Shown piece by piece: positions 1 to 8,901 of a stretch of DNA of 18,967 nucleotides. A program made the position numbers and the translations under genes. The stretch's first letter is position 1, and every line of letters starts with the position of its first letter. Below the pieces are notes generated by a model. That model was not told where the DNA came from. It searched no databases and saw only the letters and a program-made list of their open reading frames with translations. Source of the stretch: Clostridia bacterium (GTDB lineage: Bacteria; Bacillota; Clostridia; Oscillospirales; CAG-272); NCBI GenBank assembly GCA_017382555.1, contig JAFOAB010000022.1, positions 1 to 18,967 of the forward strand, written 5' to 3'.

Positions 1-330
1 CCCGGCGGAGTAGTTGCTGTGGACGGAAGAACCTCCGCAAAGATAACCGTAAAGCACAAAAATACTGTACAGCGCACCCTTAAGGTGACAGGATTTAAGA
101 TAGTCGGCTCCGGCTACACACTCGTAACCGAGGAGCTTGACATAGTGATTCGCGGCCCCGAAAGCATTCTTTCCAAGCTTTCCGCAAGAAGCATTGAGGT
201 TACAGCCTCTCTTGAGGATATTGAGGGCTCCGGCGAATTCCGCGTGCAGGCACAGATAAAGATGCCCACCGCTTATGAGGGCCTTATCTACGAGCTTGGT
301 ACGTACTACATCAACGTAATTAAGAAGTGA
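1..330 (+). CDS. YbbR/CdaR-like domain protein, C-terminal part (5' end outside window)
   Basis: The reading frame is open from base 1, so the gene begins upstream and only about the last 109 residues are seen. The GTG at 19 is an internal codon, not a convincing start. The visible part has the beta-rich character of YbbR repeats, including a segment reading roughly 'LDIVIRGPESILSKLSARSIEVTASL' in short pieces (IRGPESILSKLSA, around residues 50-62) and a final strand ending YYINVIKK. YbbR-domain proteins such as CdaR are membrane-anchored, extracytoplasmic regulators of the diadenylate cyclase CdaA; the partner and the anchor would lie upstream and are not visible. The stop overlaps the beginning of the next gene region, so the two are probably co-transcribed. 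In Clostridia a COG2509 flavoprotein often follows ybbR, which agrees with this call. Confidence 0.75.
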   Translation, partial: PGGVVAVDGRTSAKITVKHKNTVQRTLKVTGFKIVGSGYTLVTEELDIVIRGPESILSKLSARSIEVTASLEDIEGSGEFRVQAQIKMPTAYEGLIYELGTYYINVIKK

Positions 331-335
331 TATTT

Positions 336-1952
336 ATGTCCGAAACATATGAGCTAATAATTTCAGACATCGCGCTGTCCCCCGATGCAGGGGACAGCGC
401 GGCTGTCGCTGAGGCGAAAAAAAGAATAAGCAGATACGTACCGCGCGCAAAATTGCTTTCCGCACATATTTACCGTTGCTCCGTTGACGCGCGCAGAAAA
501 AACAACGTGAGGCTGGTTTATTCCGTAAGCTGTACGCTTGAGGGCGCAAGACCCGACAAGGATGCGCTTTCCGCACTGCACGGGGCATTTCCCGCTGCAC
601 CGTTTCTTTCAAGCAGTCTGCCCGACCCCAAGCGCCCCGCACTCCCCCCGCTTGTCGTAGGTACGGGCCCCGCAGGGCTTTTTGCCGCGCTTCTGTTAGC
701 GGAAAAGGGCATGGAGCCGATAGTGATAGAGCGTGGCGGCTGTATGAGCGAGCGCATCGCGTGCCGCGACGATTTTTACAGAACAAAAATACTTGACCCC
801 GATTGCAATATACAGTTCGGCGCGGGAGGCGCGGGCACGTTTTCGGACGGAAAGCTTGTTACACGCGTAAACGACCCGCGCTGTGCTGCGGTGCTTAAGA
901 TGCTTTCCGAGCTTGGCGCGCCGGAGGATATCCTGCGCCGCGCACGTCCGCACGTTGGTACGGACCTGCTGCCCGGAATCATCGAAAACGCCGCAAGGCG
1001 CATAGAGGAGCTTGGCGGCAGAATTATGTACCGCACAAAGCTTACGGGCTTTGAAGCTGCAAACGGTATTATAACCGAGGCAAGGACCGATAAGGGTAAC
1101 ATCCCCTGCTCGTGCTGTGTGCTCGCTACGGGACACAGCGCAAGGGATATATACGCAATGCTTCCGCTGTACGATATTCAGCGCGAGGCAAAGCCTTTTT
1201 CCGTTGGTGTGCGTGTTGAGCACCTTACGGAGGATATAGACCGCGCGATGTACGGAGCGCTTGCGGGACATCCCGCGCTCGGACATGCGGAGTATTCGCT
1301 TTCCTACCGTGTGAACGGCAGAGGAGTTTACACCTTCTGTATGTGCCCGGGTGGCGAGGTCGTTTGCGGCTCTACGGAGGATGGCGGAGTTGTTACGAAC
1401 GGTATGAGCACCTACGCGCGTGACGGAAGGAATTCCAATGCGGCGGTGGCTGTTTCCGTAAATCCCGCGGACGTTGGCGGAAGACCCGAGGACGCCGTGG
1501 AGTTCCAGCGTATGCTGGAGATGCGTGCCCATACCCTCGGCGGCGGTGGCTTTGCCGCACCGATGTGTACGGTATCCGACCTTATGGCGGGTACACGCGG
1601 CACAAGACCGAGGCGAGTGCTTCCCACCTATATGGACGGTAACTGCACCCTTGCGGATATGAGCGAGCTTTTCCCGAAATTTATAACCGACTCTTTGCGC
1701 GGTGGGCTTAGGGCCTTCGGCGGCATACTGAACGGCTTCGACACGGGCGATGCCGTGCTTACCGGTGCGGAGACGAGAACAAGCGCGCCGATGCGTATCC
1801 TTCGCTCGGCAGAAACACTTACAGCCCCCGGTATCGCAAACCTTTATCCGTGCGGAGAGGGTGCGGGCTATGCCGGAGGAATCACAAGCGCGGCGGCAGA
1901 CGGGCTGAAGGTTGCGGAAATGATAATTCTTTCCGCCGCTAAAAACGCATAA
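336..1952 (+). CDS. FAD-dependent dehydrogenase (COG2509 family)
   Basis: A protein of about 538 residues. An N-terminal alpha/beta region of about 100 residues contains the family-typical 'SVDARRKNNVRLVYSV' stretch near residue 49. It is followed by a Rossmann FAD/NAD(P)-binding fold with VVGTGPAGLFAA (residues 107-118) and the acidic residue of IERG (about 131). Further on are FGAGGAGTFSDGKL and, near the C-terminus, PCGEGAGYAGGITSAAADG, both typical of this uncharacterised oxidoreductase family. The substrate is unknown. An ATG at 336 is preferred over the GTG at 327 because AAGAAG at 322-327 sits about 8 bases before it; the GTG would start inside the upstream stop region. The protein is presumably cytosolic. 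A very stable hairpin lies in the first codons (see 371-401). Confidence 0.88.
   Translation: MSETYELIISDIALSPDAGDSAAVAEAKKRISRYVPRAKLLSAHIYRCSVDARRKNNVRLVYSVSCTLEGARPDKDALSALHGAFPAAPFLSSSLPDPKRPALPPLVVGTGPAGLFAALLLAEKGMEPIVIERGGCMSERIACRDDFYRTKILDPDCNIQFGAGGAGTFSDGKLVTRVNDPRCAAVLKMLSELGAPEDILRRARPHVGTDLLPGIIENAARRIEELGGRIMYRTKLTGFEAANGIITEARTDKGNIPCSCCVLATGHSARDIYAMLPLYDIQREAKPFSVGVRVEHLTEDIDRAMYGALAGHPALGHAEYSLSYRVNGRGVYTFCMCPGGEVVCGSTEDGGVVTNGMSTYARDGRNSNAAVAVSVNPADVGGRPEDAVEFQRMLEMRAHTLGGGGFAAPMCTVSDLMAGTRGTRPRRVLPTYMDGNCTLADMSELFPKFITDSLRGGLRAFGGILNGFDTGDAVLTGAETRTSAPMRILRSAETLTAPGIANLYPCGEGAGYAGGITSAAADGLKVAEMIILSAAKNA
371..401 (+). other. Perfect 12-bp hairpin inside the 5' coding region
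   Basis: Arms CGCGCTGTCCCC (371-382) and GGGGACAGCGCG (390-401) are perfect reverse complements around a 7-base loop. It starts 35 bases after the proposed ATG at 336. There is no U-tract after it, so it is not an ordinary terminator. The codons it covers (DIALSPDAGDSAAV) fit the family N-terminus, so it is coding sequence and not an insertion. Confidence 0.6.
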
Positions 1953-1979
1953 GCCGCAAAAATCCATCGGAGGAATCAA

Positions 1980-4166
1980 ATGAGCTATATAAATAAAAAA
2001 GCGTCCGAAAAGCTTTGGGCGTACAGGGAGGGAATAGGCACCGATAGCGGAGAGGGCGCGGCTGTTGCGCGCGAGCTCGGCTTTTCGGAGGCCTTTGGTC
2101 GCCTTCTCAGCCTTCGCGGCTATAAGACTGCGGAGGAGGCAACCGCATTTTTGCGCGTGGAGGACGGTTATCTTCACGACCCCTTCCTGCTTACCGATAT
2201 GGATAAGGCGGTAAAGGTTGTGGAGGACGCGCTTGCCGATAACGTGCCGATAACGATATACGGAGACTATGACGTTGACGGTGTTACCTCGGTAAGCATA
2301 CTTCAGCTTTACCTTGAAGGCCGCGGTGCAAGCGTCTCCCATTACATACCCGACAGACTTGGTGAGGGCTACGGAATGTCCCGCTCCGCTATCGAAAGAA
2401 TGGCGGCGGACGGTGTCGGACTTATCATAACCGTTGATACCGGCATTACCGCTGTTGACGAGATAGCGGCGGCAAAGGAAGCAGGAATGCGCGTGATCGT
2501 GACCGATCACCACGAGTGCCGTGCCGCACTTCCCGAGGCTGATGCTGTGGTAAACCCCAGAAGAGCCGATTGCGAGTACCCCTTTAAGAGCCTTGCGGGT
2601 GTCGGAGTTGTATTTAAGCTTATCTGCGCGGTGGAAATGAGCCGAAGTGCGGACAAGCAGGCGGCGCTTACGCGTGTTTGCAACGAATATGCCGACCTTG
2701 TTGCGCTCGGTACCGTTGCGGACGTTATGCCCCTTGTTGACGAGAATCGTCTTATCGTAAAATACGGTCTTTCCCGTATGCAGAAGGGCGGAAGAATGGC
2801 TATCTCCGCGCTTGTTGCGGCGGCTATGCGCCGTCCGGACGGAAAGACCTCCCGCGCACCGCGCATCAGCTCTACCTTTATAGGCTTCACTCTTGCGCCC
2901 CGTATCAACGCGGCGGGAAGAATAACCAACGCATCCATTGCGGCAGAGCTGTTTTTAACCGATTCGCGCGCAAGAGCGGACGAGCTTGCGGATGAGCTGT
3001 GCGAAACGAACAGATTCCGCCAATCCGAGGAGAATAAAATAGCCTCCGAGGCATATGCGAGAATAGAAAGCGAGCATAATTTTGACCGCGATCCCGTAAT
3101 AGTGCTGGACGATGACGGCTGGCACCACGGCGTTATCGGTATAGTTGCCTCCAGAATTACGGAAAAGTACGGGCTTCCCTCCATTCTCGTCTCCTACGAG
3201 GGACGTGATGCCGCTGAGCCGCAGTCACCCGCCGATATGGGTAAGGGCTCCGGCAGAAGCGTGAGAGGGCTTAACCTTGTCGATGCCCTTGTCCATTGCG
3301 GCGATCTGCTTGAAAAATACGGTGGACACGAGCTTGCCGCCGGTCTTAGCCTTAAGCGCGGAAACATCGATGCGTTCCGCGAAAAGATAAACGAATATGC
3401 GCGTACCGTTCTTCCGGACGGTATGCCCGTTCAGTGCACGCTTGATTACGATATGGAGCTTTCGCCGGACGAGATCACCCTCGGCCTTGCGGAGGATCTT
3501 CGTTTGCTTGAGCCCTGCGGAATCGGAAATCCCGTTCCTTGCTTCGTTTTGCGTGACGTGCCCGTATGCGACGTTATTCCCGTCAGCGCCGGTAAGCACA
3601 GTAAGATAGTGATCAACTGCGGCGGCAGAGAGATAAGCGCAATGTACTTCGGACATTCGCCCGCAAGCGTTCCCGTGTTTGGCGGTGAGATGGCGGATCT
3701 GCTGTTCAACGTGGATATAAACGAATATTGCGGAGTGAAGAGCGTTCAGCTCGTCTGCAAGGACGTACGCTCCTCCGAGGCGGATGCAAAGCGCCGCGAG
3801 GAGAGCATTATGCGCTTTGAGGCGCTGAAAAACGGAGCTGCCGAGTATGCCGAGGAAAACGAGGTTCCCGACAGAAACGACATTTCCGCGGTTTATACCC
3901 TCCTTCGCCGTGAGTGCCGTATCGGCAACAGCGAGATGAGCGTTCGTGCCATTCTCGGTCTGCTTGCGGACAGCGGAAACACCTCTGTAAACTATATCAA
4001 GCTCAGATTCTCCTTGCTTATACTGCGTGAGCTGAATTTGCTTAACGTGGAAGAGGAGGACAGCGATTATTTCAATTTCAACGTTTATCCCGCCCCGCCC
4101 AAGACCGATCTTGAGCGTTCCGGCATTTTGCGTAAGCTGCGCGGGATGAGAAGACGGAGCAAGTAA
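1980..4166 (+). CDS. recJ: Single-stranded-DNA-specific exonuclease RecJ
   Basis: A 728-residue DHH/DHHA1 phosphoesterase that degrades single-stranded DNA 5' to 3' in recombination and repair. Visible motifs in order are GDYDVDGVTS (95-104, metal-binding aspartates), TVDTG (151-155), the DHH triad in VIVTDHHE (172-179), GTVADVMPL (244-252) and the DHHA1 signature GGHELAAG (448-455). A C-terminal extension of about 160 residues follows the OB-like domain, as in the longer Firmicute RecJ forms. A clear GGAGG (1969-1973) precedes the ATG at 1980. The stop codon TAA shares its last A with the ATG of rel (TAATG), so translational coupling is likely. Confidence 0.96.
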   Translation: MSYINKKASEKLWAYREGIGTDSGEGAAVARELGFSEAFGRLLSLRGYKTAEEATAFLRVEDGYLHDPFLLTDMDKAVKVVEDALADNVPITIYGDYDVDGVTSVSILQLYLEGRGASVSHYIPDRLGEGYGMSRSAIERMAADGVGLIITVDTGITAVDEIAAAKEAGMRVIVTDHHECRAALPEADAVVNPRRADCEYPFKSLAGVGVVFKLICAVEMSRSADKQAALTRVCNEYADLVALGTVADVMPLVDENRLIVKYGLSRMQKGGRMAISALVAAAMRRPDGKTSRAPRISSTFIGFTLAPRINAAGRITNASIAAELFLTDSRARADELADELCETNRFRQSEENKIASEAYARIESEHNFDRDPVIVLDDDGWHHGVIGIVASRITEKYGLPSILVSYEGRDAAEPQSPADMGKGSGRSVRGLNLVDALVHCGDLLEKYGGHELAAGLSLKRGNIDAFREKINEYARTVLPDGMPVQCTLDYDMELSPDEITLGLAEDLRLLEPCGIGNPVPCFVLRDVPVCDVIPVSAGKHSKIVINCGGREISAMYFGHSPASVPVFGGEMADLLFNVDINEYCGVKSVQLVCKDVRSSEADAKRREESIMRFEALKNGAAEYAEENEVPDRNDISAVYTLLRRECRIGNSEMSVRAILGLLADSGNTSVNYIKLRFSLLILRELNLLNVEEEDSDYFNFNVYPAPPKTDLERSGILRKLRGMRRRSK

Positions 4167-6418
4167 TGGAAGATATTAAAAAAAGGCTCGGTGAGGTATC
4201 TGCGGGCGGCGGTGACGATAATATCGATCGCCTCCTCGGTATGCTTGCCCTCACCGGCAAAAAATACAATATAGAAAAAATACGCAGTGCGTACGAATAC
4301 TCCAAGGAGCTTCACGAGGGTCAGTTCCGCAACAGCGGCGACCCTTACATCACGCATCCCATTGCGGTTGCGGAGATAATAGCGAGCCTGGAGCTTGACA
4401 GCGATTCGATATGCGCCGCATTGCTTCACGATACCGTGGAGGATTGCTCCTCCAAGACGAGCCTCGATTCCATCCGTGCAAGGTTTGGCGAGGACGTTGC
4501 GGTTATTGTTGACGGTGTAACCAAGATCGTCGATCTTAACATCGAAAACAAGGAAGAGGCGCATATAGAGAACATACGCAAGATGCTTCTTGCGATGTCC
4601 AAGGATATCCGCGTTATCTTCATCAAGCTGTGCGACAGACTGCATAATATGCGTACCCTTTCCGCCAAAAAGGATGGAAAGCGCCGCACCATCGCACTTG
4701 AAACGATGTACGTTTACGCACCGCTTGCACACCGCCTCGGTATGCAGAAGATAAAGCAGGAGCTGGAAAATATCAGTCTTCAGTATCTTGACCCCATCGG
4801 TTACCGTGAGGTTGAAAAGGAAATAGAGGAAAAGTACGGACAAAGCATAAACTTCATCGAGAATGCGAGAGCGAAGGTTGATTCTAAGCTCCGCGAAAAC
4901 GGTCTGAAATTCACTCTTGAGGGGCGCATCAAGTCCATCTACAGCCTCTATAACAAAATGTATTCGCAAAACAAGTCCTTTGACGAGATTTACGATTTTT
5001 ATGCCCTTCGCATAATCGTTGAAACGGAGCTGGAGTGCTATACCGCGCTCGGTATGATACACGAGCTGTTTAACTCCGTGCCCGGCCGCTTCAAGGACTA
5101 CATATCCACGCCTAAGCCCAATATGTACCGCTCGCTTCACACTACCGTTATAGGTAGGGGCGGTATCCCCTTTGAGGTGCAGATAAGAACGTACGAGATG
5201 CACCACGTTGCGGAATACGGTATAGCGGCGCACTGGAAGTACAAGTCCGGTGAAAAGACCAAGGACGAGGAGCTTTCCAAGCGCCTCGAGTGGGTCGCAA
5301 AGCTTGTTGAAACGGAAAGCGACAACGCCGATCCCGACGAGTTTATGCACGCGCTCAAGACCGACGTATTCAATGACGAGACTTTTGTGTTCACTCCCAA
5401 GGGCGACGTTATTGCGCTCCCCCTCGGCTCTACCGTTATCGACTTTGCGTACGCAATTCACTCGCAGGTCGGAAACCGTATGGTAGGCGCCAAGATAAAC
5501 GGTATGATAGTGCCCATCGACCGTATTCCCACAAACGGCGAGATAATCGAGATCCTTACCTCTTCCTCCTCCAAGGGACCGAGCCGCGATTGGCTTAAGA
5601 TAGTAAAGACGGGTGAGGCGCGCAACAAGATCCGCCAGTGGTTCAAGAAGGAAGGCCGTGCGGAGAACATCGTTGTCGGTAAAAACGAGGTCGAAAAGGA
5701 AATTCGCCGTGCCTGCGGACCCTTTACGGAGGCACAGCTGCGCGATATCGTTACAAACGTCGCAAAAAAGATCGGCATTCAGGAGCCGGACGATTTTTAC
5801 AACACCATCGGCTACGGCGGACTTGCGGTATCGAAGATCGCCGCAAGACTGCATGACGAGTATGAGCGCATAGTTGAGCCCGAGATCAAGGAAATTCCCG
5901 CAACACCCGAGCAGGTCAAGACCACCAAGCCCAAGAACATCAAGCACAACGGCGGTATCGTTGTGGACGGAGAGAGCGATTGCCATGTTAAGTTTGCAAA
6001 GTGCTGTAATCCGCTTCCCGGAGATGCCGTTATAGGCTTTGTTACAAGGGGCTTTGGCGTTTCCATACACAAGGCCGACTGTCCCAACGTAATAAGCGGA
6101 AGGCAGATACCCGAAAACCGAGACAGATGGGTAGAGGCGCATTGGGAAACTCAGTCTCCCTCCGCAACGGGCGAGAGCGTATACGAATCTCTCATCCAGC
6201 TCAAGGCGGAAAACAATCTCACCCTGCTTGCGGATATTACCGCGGTGCTTGCCGATATGAAGGTTGCACTTATGCAGATAAACACCAATCAGCGTACAGA
6301 GCACACAATAACAGTAAATTTGACGGTTGCGTGCAAAAACGTAAGCCACTTCAATTCCATCGTATCGCGTTTGCGCTCCATCAAGGGCGTTGACAGCGTA
6401 ATGAGAGGCTTCGTTTAA
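4166..6418 (+). CDS. rel: Bifunctional (p)ppGpp synthetase/hydrolase (Rel)
   Basis: A 750-residue long RSH enzyme that makes and degrades the alarmone (p)ppGpp in the stringent response. The N-terminal HD hydrolase has H64 in YITHP and the HDTVED motif (88-93), so hydrolase activity is expected. The synthetase domain shows GRIKSIYSLYNKM (253-265), RFKDYI (308-313) and FEVQIRTYEMH (336-346). It carries RxKD, the variant usual in bifunctional Rel enzymes rather than in monofunctional RelA. A TGS domain follows (VFTPKGDVIALPLGSTVIDFAYAIHSQVG, about 408-436), then a zinc-finger/ribosome-contact region with CCNPLPGD, and a C-terminal ACT domain in about the last 80 residues. The start overlaps the recJ stop by one base. 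The length is normal for the family and no key residue is missing. Confidence 0.96.
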   Translation: MEDIKKRLGEVSAGGGDDNIDRLLGMLALTGKKYNIEKIRSAYEYSKELHEGQFRNSGDPYITHPIAVAEIIASLELDSDSICAALLHDTVEDCSSKTSLDSIRARFGEDVAVIVDGVTKIVDLNIENKEEAHIENIRKMLLAMSKDIRVIFIKLCDRLHNMRTLSAKKDGKRRTIALETMYVYAPLAHRLGMQKIKQELENISLQYLDPIGYREVEKEIEEKYGQSINFIENARAKVDSKLRENGLKFTLEGRIKSIYSLYNKMYSQNKSFDEIYDFYALRIIVETELECYTALGMIHELFNSVPGRFKDYISTPKPNMYRSLHTTVIGRGGIPFEVQIRTYEMHHVAEYGIAAHWKYKSGEKTKDEELSKRLEWVAKLVETESDNADPDEFMHALKTDVFNDETFVFTPKGDVIALPLGSTVIDFAYAIHSQVGNRMVGAKINGMIVPIDRIPTNGEIIEILTSSSSKGPSRDWLKIVKTGEARNKIRQWFKKEGRAENIVVGKNEVEKEIRRACGPFTEAQLRDIVTNVAKKIGIQEPDDFYNTIGYGGLAVSKIAARLHDEYERIVEPEIKEIPATPEQVKTTKPKNIKHNGGIVVDGESDCHVKFAKCCNPLPGDAVIGFVTRGFGVSIHKADCPNVISGRQIPENRDRWVEAHWETQSPSATGESVYESLIQLKAENNLTLLADITAVLADMKVALMQINTNQRTEHTITVNLTVACKNVSHFNSIVSRLRSIKGVDSVMRGFV

Positions 6419-6441
6419 TACGCCACCGAGAGGATGATAAA

Positions 6442-7971
6442 ATGAAGATCATTGCCGGAGAAGGAATAAACGAATATTACGCGCAGACGCTTGCCATGCT
6501 GTTTTTCCCCGGGGCAAAATTCCCCAAGCAGCATGAGGAGGATGACGATCCCTCCGAGCTTGAGGTATCCTGCACCGAGGATGCGGAGGGCAATCTGCTT
6601 GCATTTGCGCGTATGAAGCGCGAGGACGGAAAAGAGGCCTGCGGAGAGGGCACGTTTGTGCCTATGGCGGGTGTGACGCCTCAGCGCGCAAAAAAGCTTG
6701 CCGTGGGACGCGCTGTCTTTGCCGCGGGAAAGGAGCTTTTCGGCGTTCAGCCTCCGTGGGGAGTGCTTACGGGCGTTCGCCCCGCAAAGGTAGCGGCGGA
6801 GTTTCTTGCCTCCGGCGGCGGTATACAGAAGACGCGCCAGTTTATGAGGTCGGAATACTTCCTCAGCCAAAAGAAGGCGGCGCTTTGTGCCTCTGTTGCC
6901 GCGGCGGATATGAAGCTGAAAAAGCAGCTTGCACCCAATATGTGCAGTGTGTATATCTCCATTCCGTTCTGCCCGTCAAGATGCGCATACTGCTCCTTCG
7001 TTTCCTATACAACCCCCCGTCTCCTCTCTATGATAGACGAGTATCTCGACAGACTTATTGAGGAGATAGGCGCAATATTCCGCCACATCGCACGTACGGA
7101 GCAAAGGGTTGCCTGCATTTACGTCGGCGGCGGTACACCCACCATTCTTTCCCCCGAGCAGATGAAGCGCCTCCTTTCCGCGGTAAGCGAGTACGTTAAT
7201 GCGGACGAGCTGCTTGAATTTACCGTAGAGGCGGGAAGACCGGATACCATTACGGAGGAAAAGCTTGCGGTATGCAAGCAGTACGGTGTTACCCGTATCA
7301 GCGTAAACCCGCAGAGCCTTTCCGATGCGGTGCTTGAAAACATCGGCAGAAAGCATACGTCGATGGACTTCTTCCGCGCTTACGGAATAGCCAAGGAATC
7401 CGGAATACGTGATATAAACGTGGACCTTATTGCGGGACTTCCCGGTGATAATTTCACACGCTTCTCGCGCACGCTTGACCGCGTTTGCGAGCTTGAACCC
7501 AGCAATATAACCGTGCATTCCTTCTGCGTTAAGAAATCTTCCGATTTCCTGCGCCAGAGCACGGACATATATAAGAATTCCGGCGGAGACGCGGTAAAGT
7601 GCGTGGATTACTCTCAGCTCAAGCTGAGAAATACGGGATATAAGCCCTACTATCTCTATCGCCAGAAGAACACCGTCGGAAATCTCGAGAACGTCGGCTT
7701 TGCACGCGAGGGACACGAGGGCCTTTACAACGTAATAATGATGGAGGAGTTCCATTCCGTATACGGTGCGGGCGCGGGTGCGGTTACCCGCCTCGTAAGC
7801 TGGAAGCCGGACGGCGTGAAGCCCGAGAAGATAAAACGCATAATTAACCCCAAATATCCATACGAATATTTAAGGGACGATTTCAGCGCATCTGCTTTTG
7901 AGGAGAAGCTTTTTGAAGCGGAGGAGGCATTCAAGCTTGATGATAAGAATGCCGAGGCCGAAAACGAATAA
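6442..7971 (+). CDS. hemZ: Coproporphyrinogen dehydrogenase-like radical SAM protein HemZ
   Basis: A 509-residue radical SAM protein. The [4Fe-4S]/SAM motif is CPSRCAYC with cysteines at 177, 181 and 184, preceded by a YISIPF strand typical of the HemN/HemZ group. GGGTPT (about residue 231) and the AGLPGD segment are further family marks. An N-terminal extension of about 170 residues matches the HemZ form of Bacilli and Clostridia rather than HemW or HemN. HemZ is linked to oxygen-independent coproporphyrinogen III oxidation, but the in vivo role in organisms without full haem synthesis is uncertain, and no other haem gene is in the window. An AGAGG site about 8 bases upstream supports the ATG. 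It sits in the same run as rel. Confidence 0.88.
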   Translation: MKIIAGEGINEYYAQTLAMLFFPGAKFPKQHEEDDDPSELEVSCTEDAEGNLLAFARMKREDGKEACGEGTFVPMAGVTPQRAKKLAVGRAVFAAGKELFGVQPPWGVLTGVRPAKVAAEFLASGGGIQKTRQFMRSEYFLSQKKAALCASVAAADMKLKKQLAPNMCSVYISIPFCPSRCAYCSFVSYTTPRLLSMIDEYLDRLIEEIGAIFRHIARTEQRVACIYVGGGTPTILSPEQMKRLLSAVSEYVNADELLEFTVEAGRPDTITEEKLAVCKQYGVTRISVNPQSLSDAVLENIGRKHTSMDFFRAYGIAKESGIRDINVDLIAGLPGDNFTRFSRTLDRVCELEPSNITVHSFCVKKSSDFLRQSTDIYKNSGGDAVKCVDYSQLKLRNTGYKPYYLYRQKNTVGNLENVGFAREGHEGLYNVIMMEEFHSVYGAGAGAVTRLVSWKPDGVKPEKIKRIINPKYPYEYLRDDFSASAFEEKLFEAEEAFKLDDKNAEAENE

Positions 7972-7980
7972 GGAGGCTCT

Positions 7981-8889
7981 ATGAAGCAAGGTATTGCAAG
8001 CTTTTTATCGGAAAAGGAAAAAATAGAGTTTGTTAAAAAAGAGGATGCCGCATTTGAAAAAAGACTGGACGAGGCGATAAGCGGAATAATGAATAACGCA
8101 AACGCGCGCGTTATTCTGCTTTCGGGTCCCTCAGGCAGCGGTAAGACCACGGCATCCGAGAAAATATCGAAAAAATTTGCCGAGTTCGGCAAAAGACTTG
8201 TTTTTGTCGCTATCGATGATTTTTATCTCGATAAGGAGGAAAACGCCCGTCGCGCGGCGGCGGAGGGCAGAGTGGCGGAGCACGAAAGCGTGAAGTCCAT
8301 TGATCTTGATGCCCTTGCCGAGCTTGCGCGCGAGATAGAGAAGGGCGAAAAGGGGCACGTGCCGCGCTTCAGTTTCAAGGAGGGCAAGCGCGTGGGAACG
8401 CGAGAGATCGACCTTTCCGACAGCCCCGTCGTTCTTTTGGAGGGCATACAGGCGGTATATCCCGAGGTCGAGGCGCTTTTTATGCATCTTGAGTGTGCGG
8501 AGCTGTTTATAAGACCTATGGGGCAGCTTAAATGCGGTACGGAGATATTCGATTGCGATGAGCTGAGAATGCTTCGCCGTATCGTGCGCAACTGTCTGCA
8601 GCGTGCATCAAGTGCGGAGCAGGAGCTCGAGATGTGGAAGACCGTCCGCGATAACGAGGAGAAAAATATCTTCCCGCAGATACACGAGCGCGTTATATGC
8701 GTGGATTCCATGCACGCATACGGCGTTAATATGCTAAAGCCCATGGCAACGGAATATCTTTCCCGTGTTTCGGACGGCAGTCCGTACAAGGAATATGCAA
8801 CCAATCTCATCCGTCGCCTTGAGGGGATAGAGGAGATAGACCGCGAGTATCTTTCCATCGGCTCTCTTTTCTGTGAATTTGTTTATTAA
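7981..8889 (+). CDS. Uridine kinase / phosphoribulokinase family P-loop kinase
   Basis: 302 residues. Walker A is GPSGSGKTT (49-57), followed by IDDFYLD (78-84) and LLEGIQAVYPE (152-162), the order seen in uridine kinases and related nucleoside kinases. The family phosphorylates uridine/cytidine or related small molecules; the true substrate cannot be fixed from sequence. Many clostridial relatives are much longer because of an N-terminal TGS/ThrRS-like region. This one lacks it and has only a 40-residue helical lead. A strong AAGGAGG (7971-7977) just before the ATG, and the short gaps on both sides, indicate membership of the long operon. The frame is intact. Confidence 0.82.
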   Translation: MKQGIASFLSEKEKIEFVKKEDAAFEKRLDEAISGIMNNANARVILLSGPSGSGKTTASEKISKKFAEFGKRLVFVAIDDFYLDKEENARRAAAEGRVAEHESVKSIDLDALAELAREIEKGEKGHVPRFSFKEGKRVGTREIDLSDSPVVLLEGIQAVYPEVEALFMHLECAELFIRPMGQLKCGTEIFDCDELRMLRRIVRNCLQRASSAEQELEMWKTVRDNEEKNIFPQIHERVICVDSMHAYGVNMLKPMATEYLSRVSDGSPYKEYATNLIRRLEGIEEIDREYLSIGSLFCEFVY

Positions 8890-8901
8890 GGAAGCTTAGC
8901 T

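Noticed and set aside
696..2513. 605-residue open frame on the minus strand opposite the flavoprotein and recJ
   Set aside because: It is a shadow caused by codon bias in the opposite genes; it is rich in Arg, His and Cys, has no recognisable domain and crosses two well-supported genes.
4085..6349. 754-residue open frame on the minus strand opposite rel
   Set aside because: It covers almost exactly the rel gene, whose motifs are all in place. The translation looks like no known family and has no ribosome site of note.
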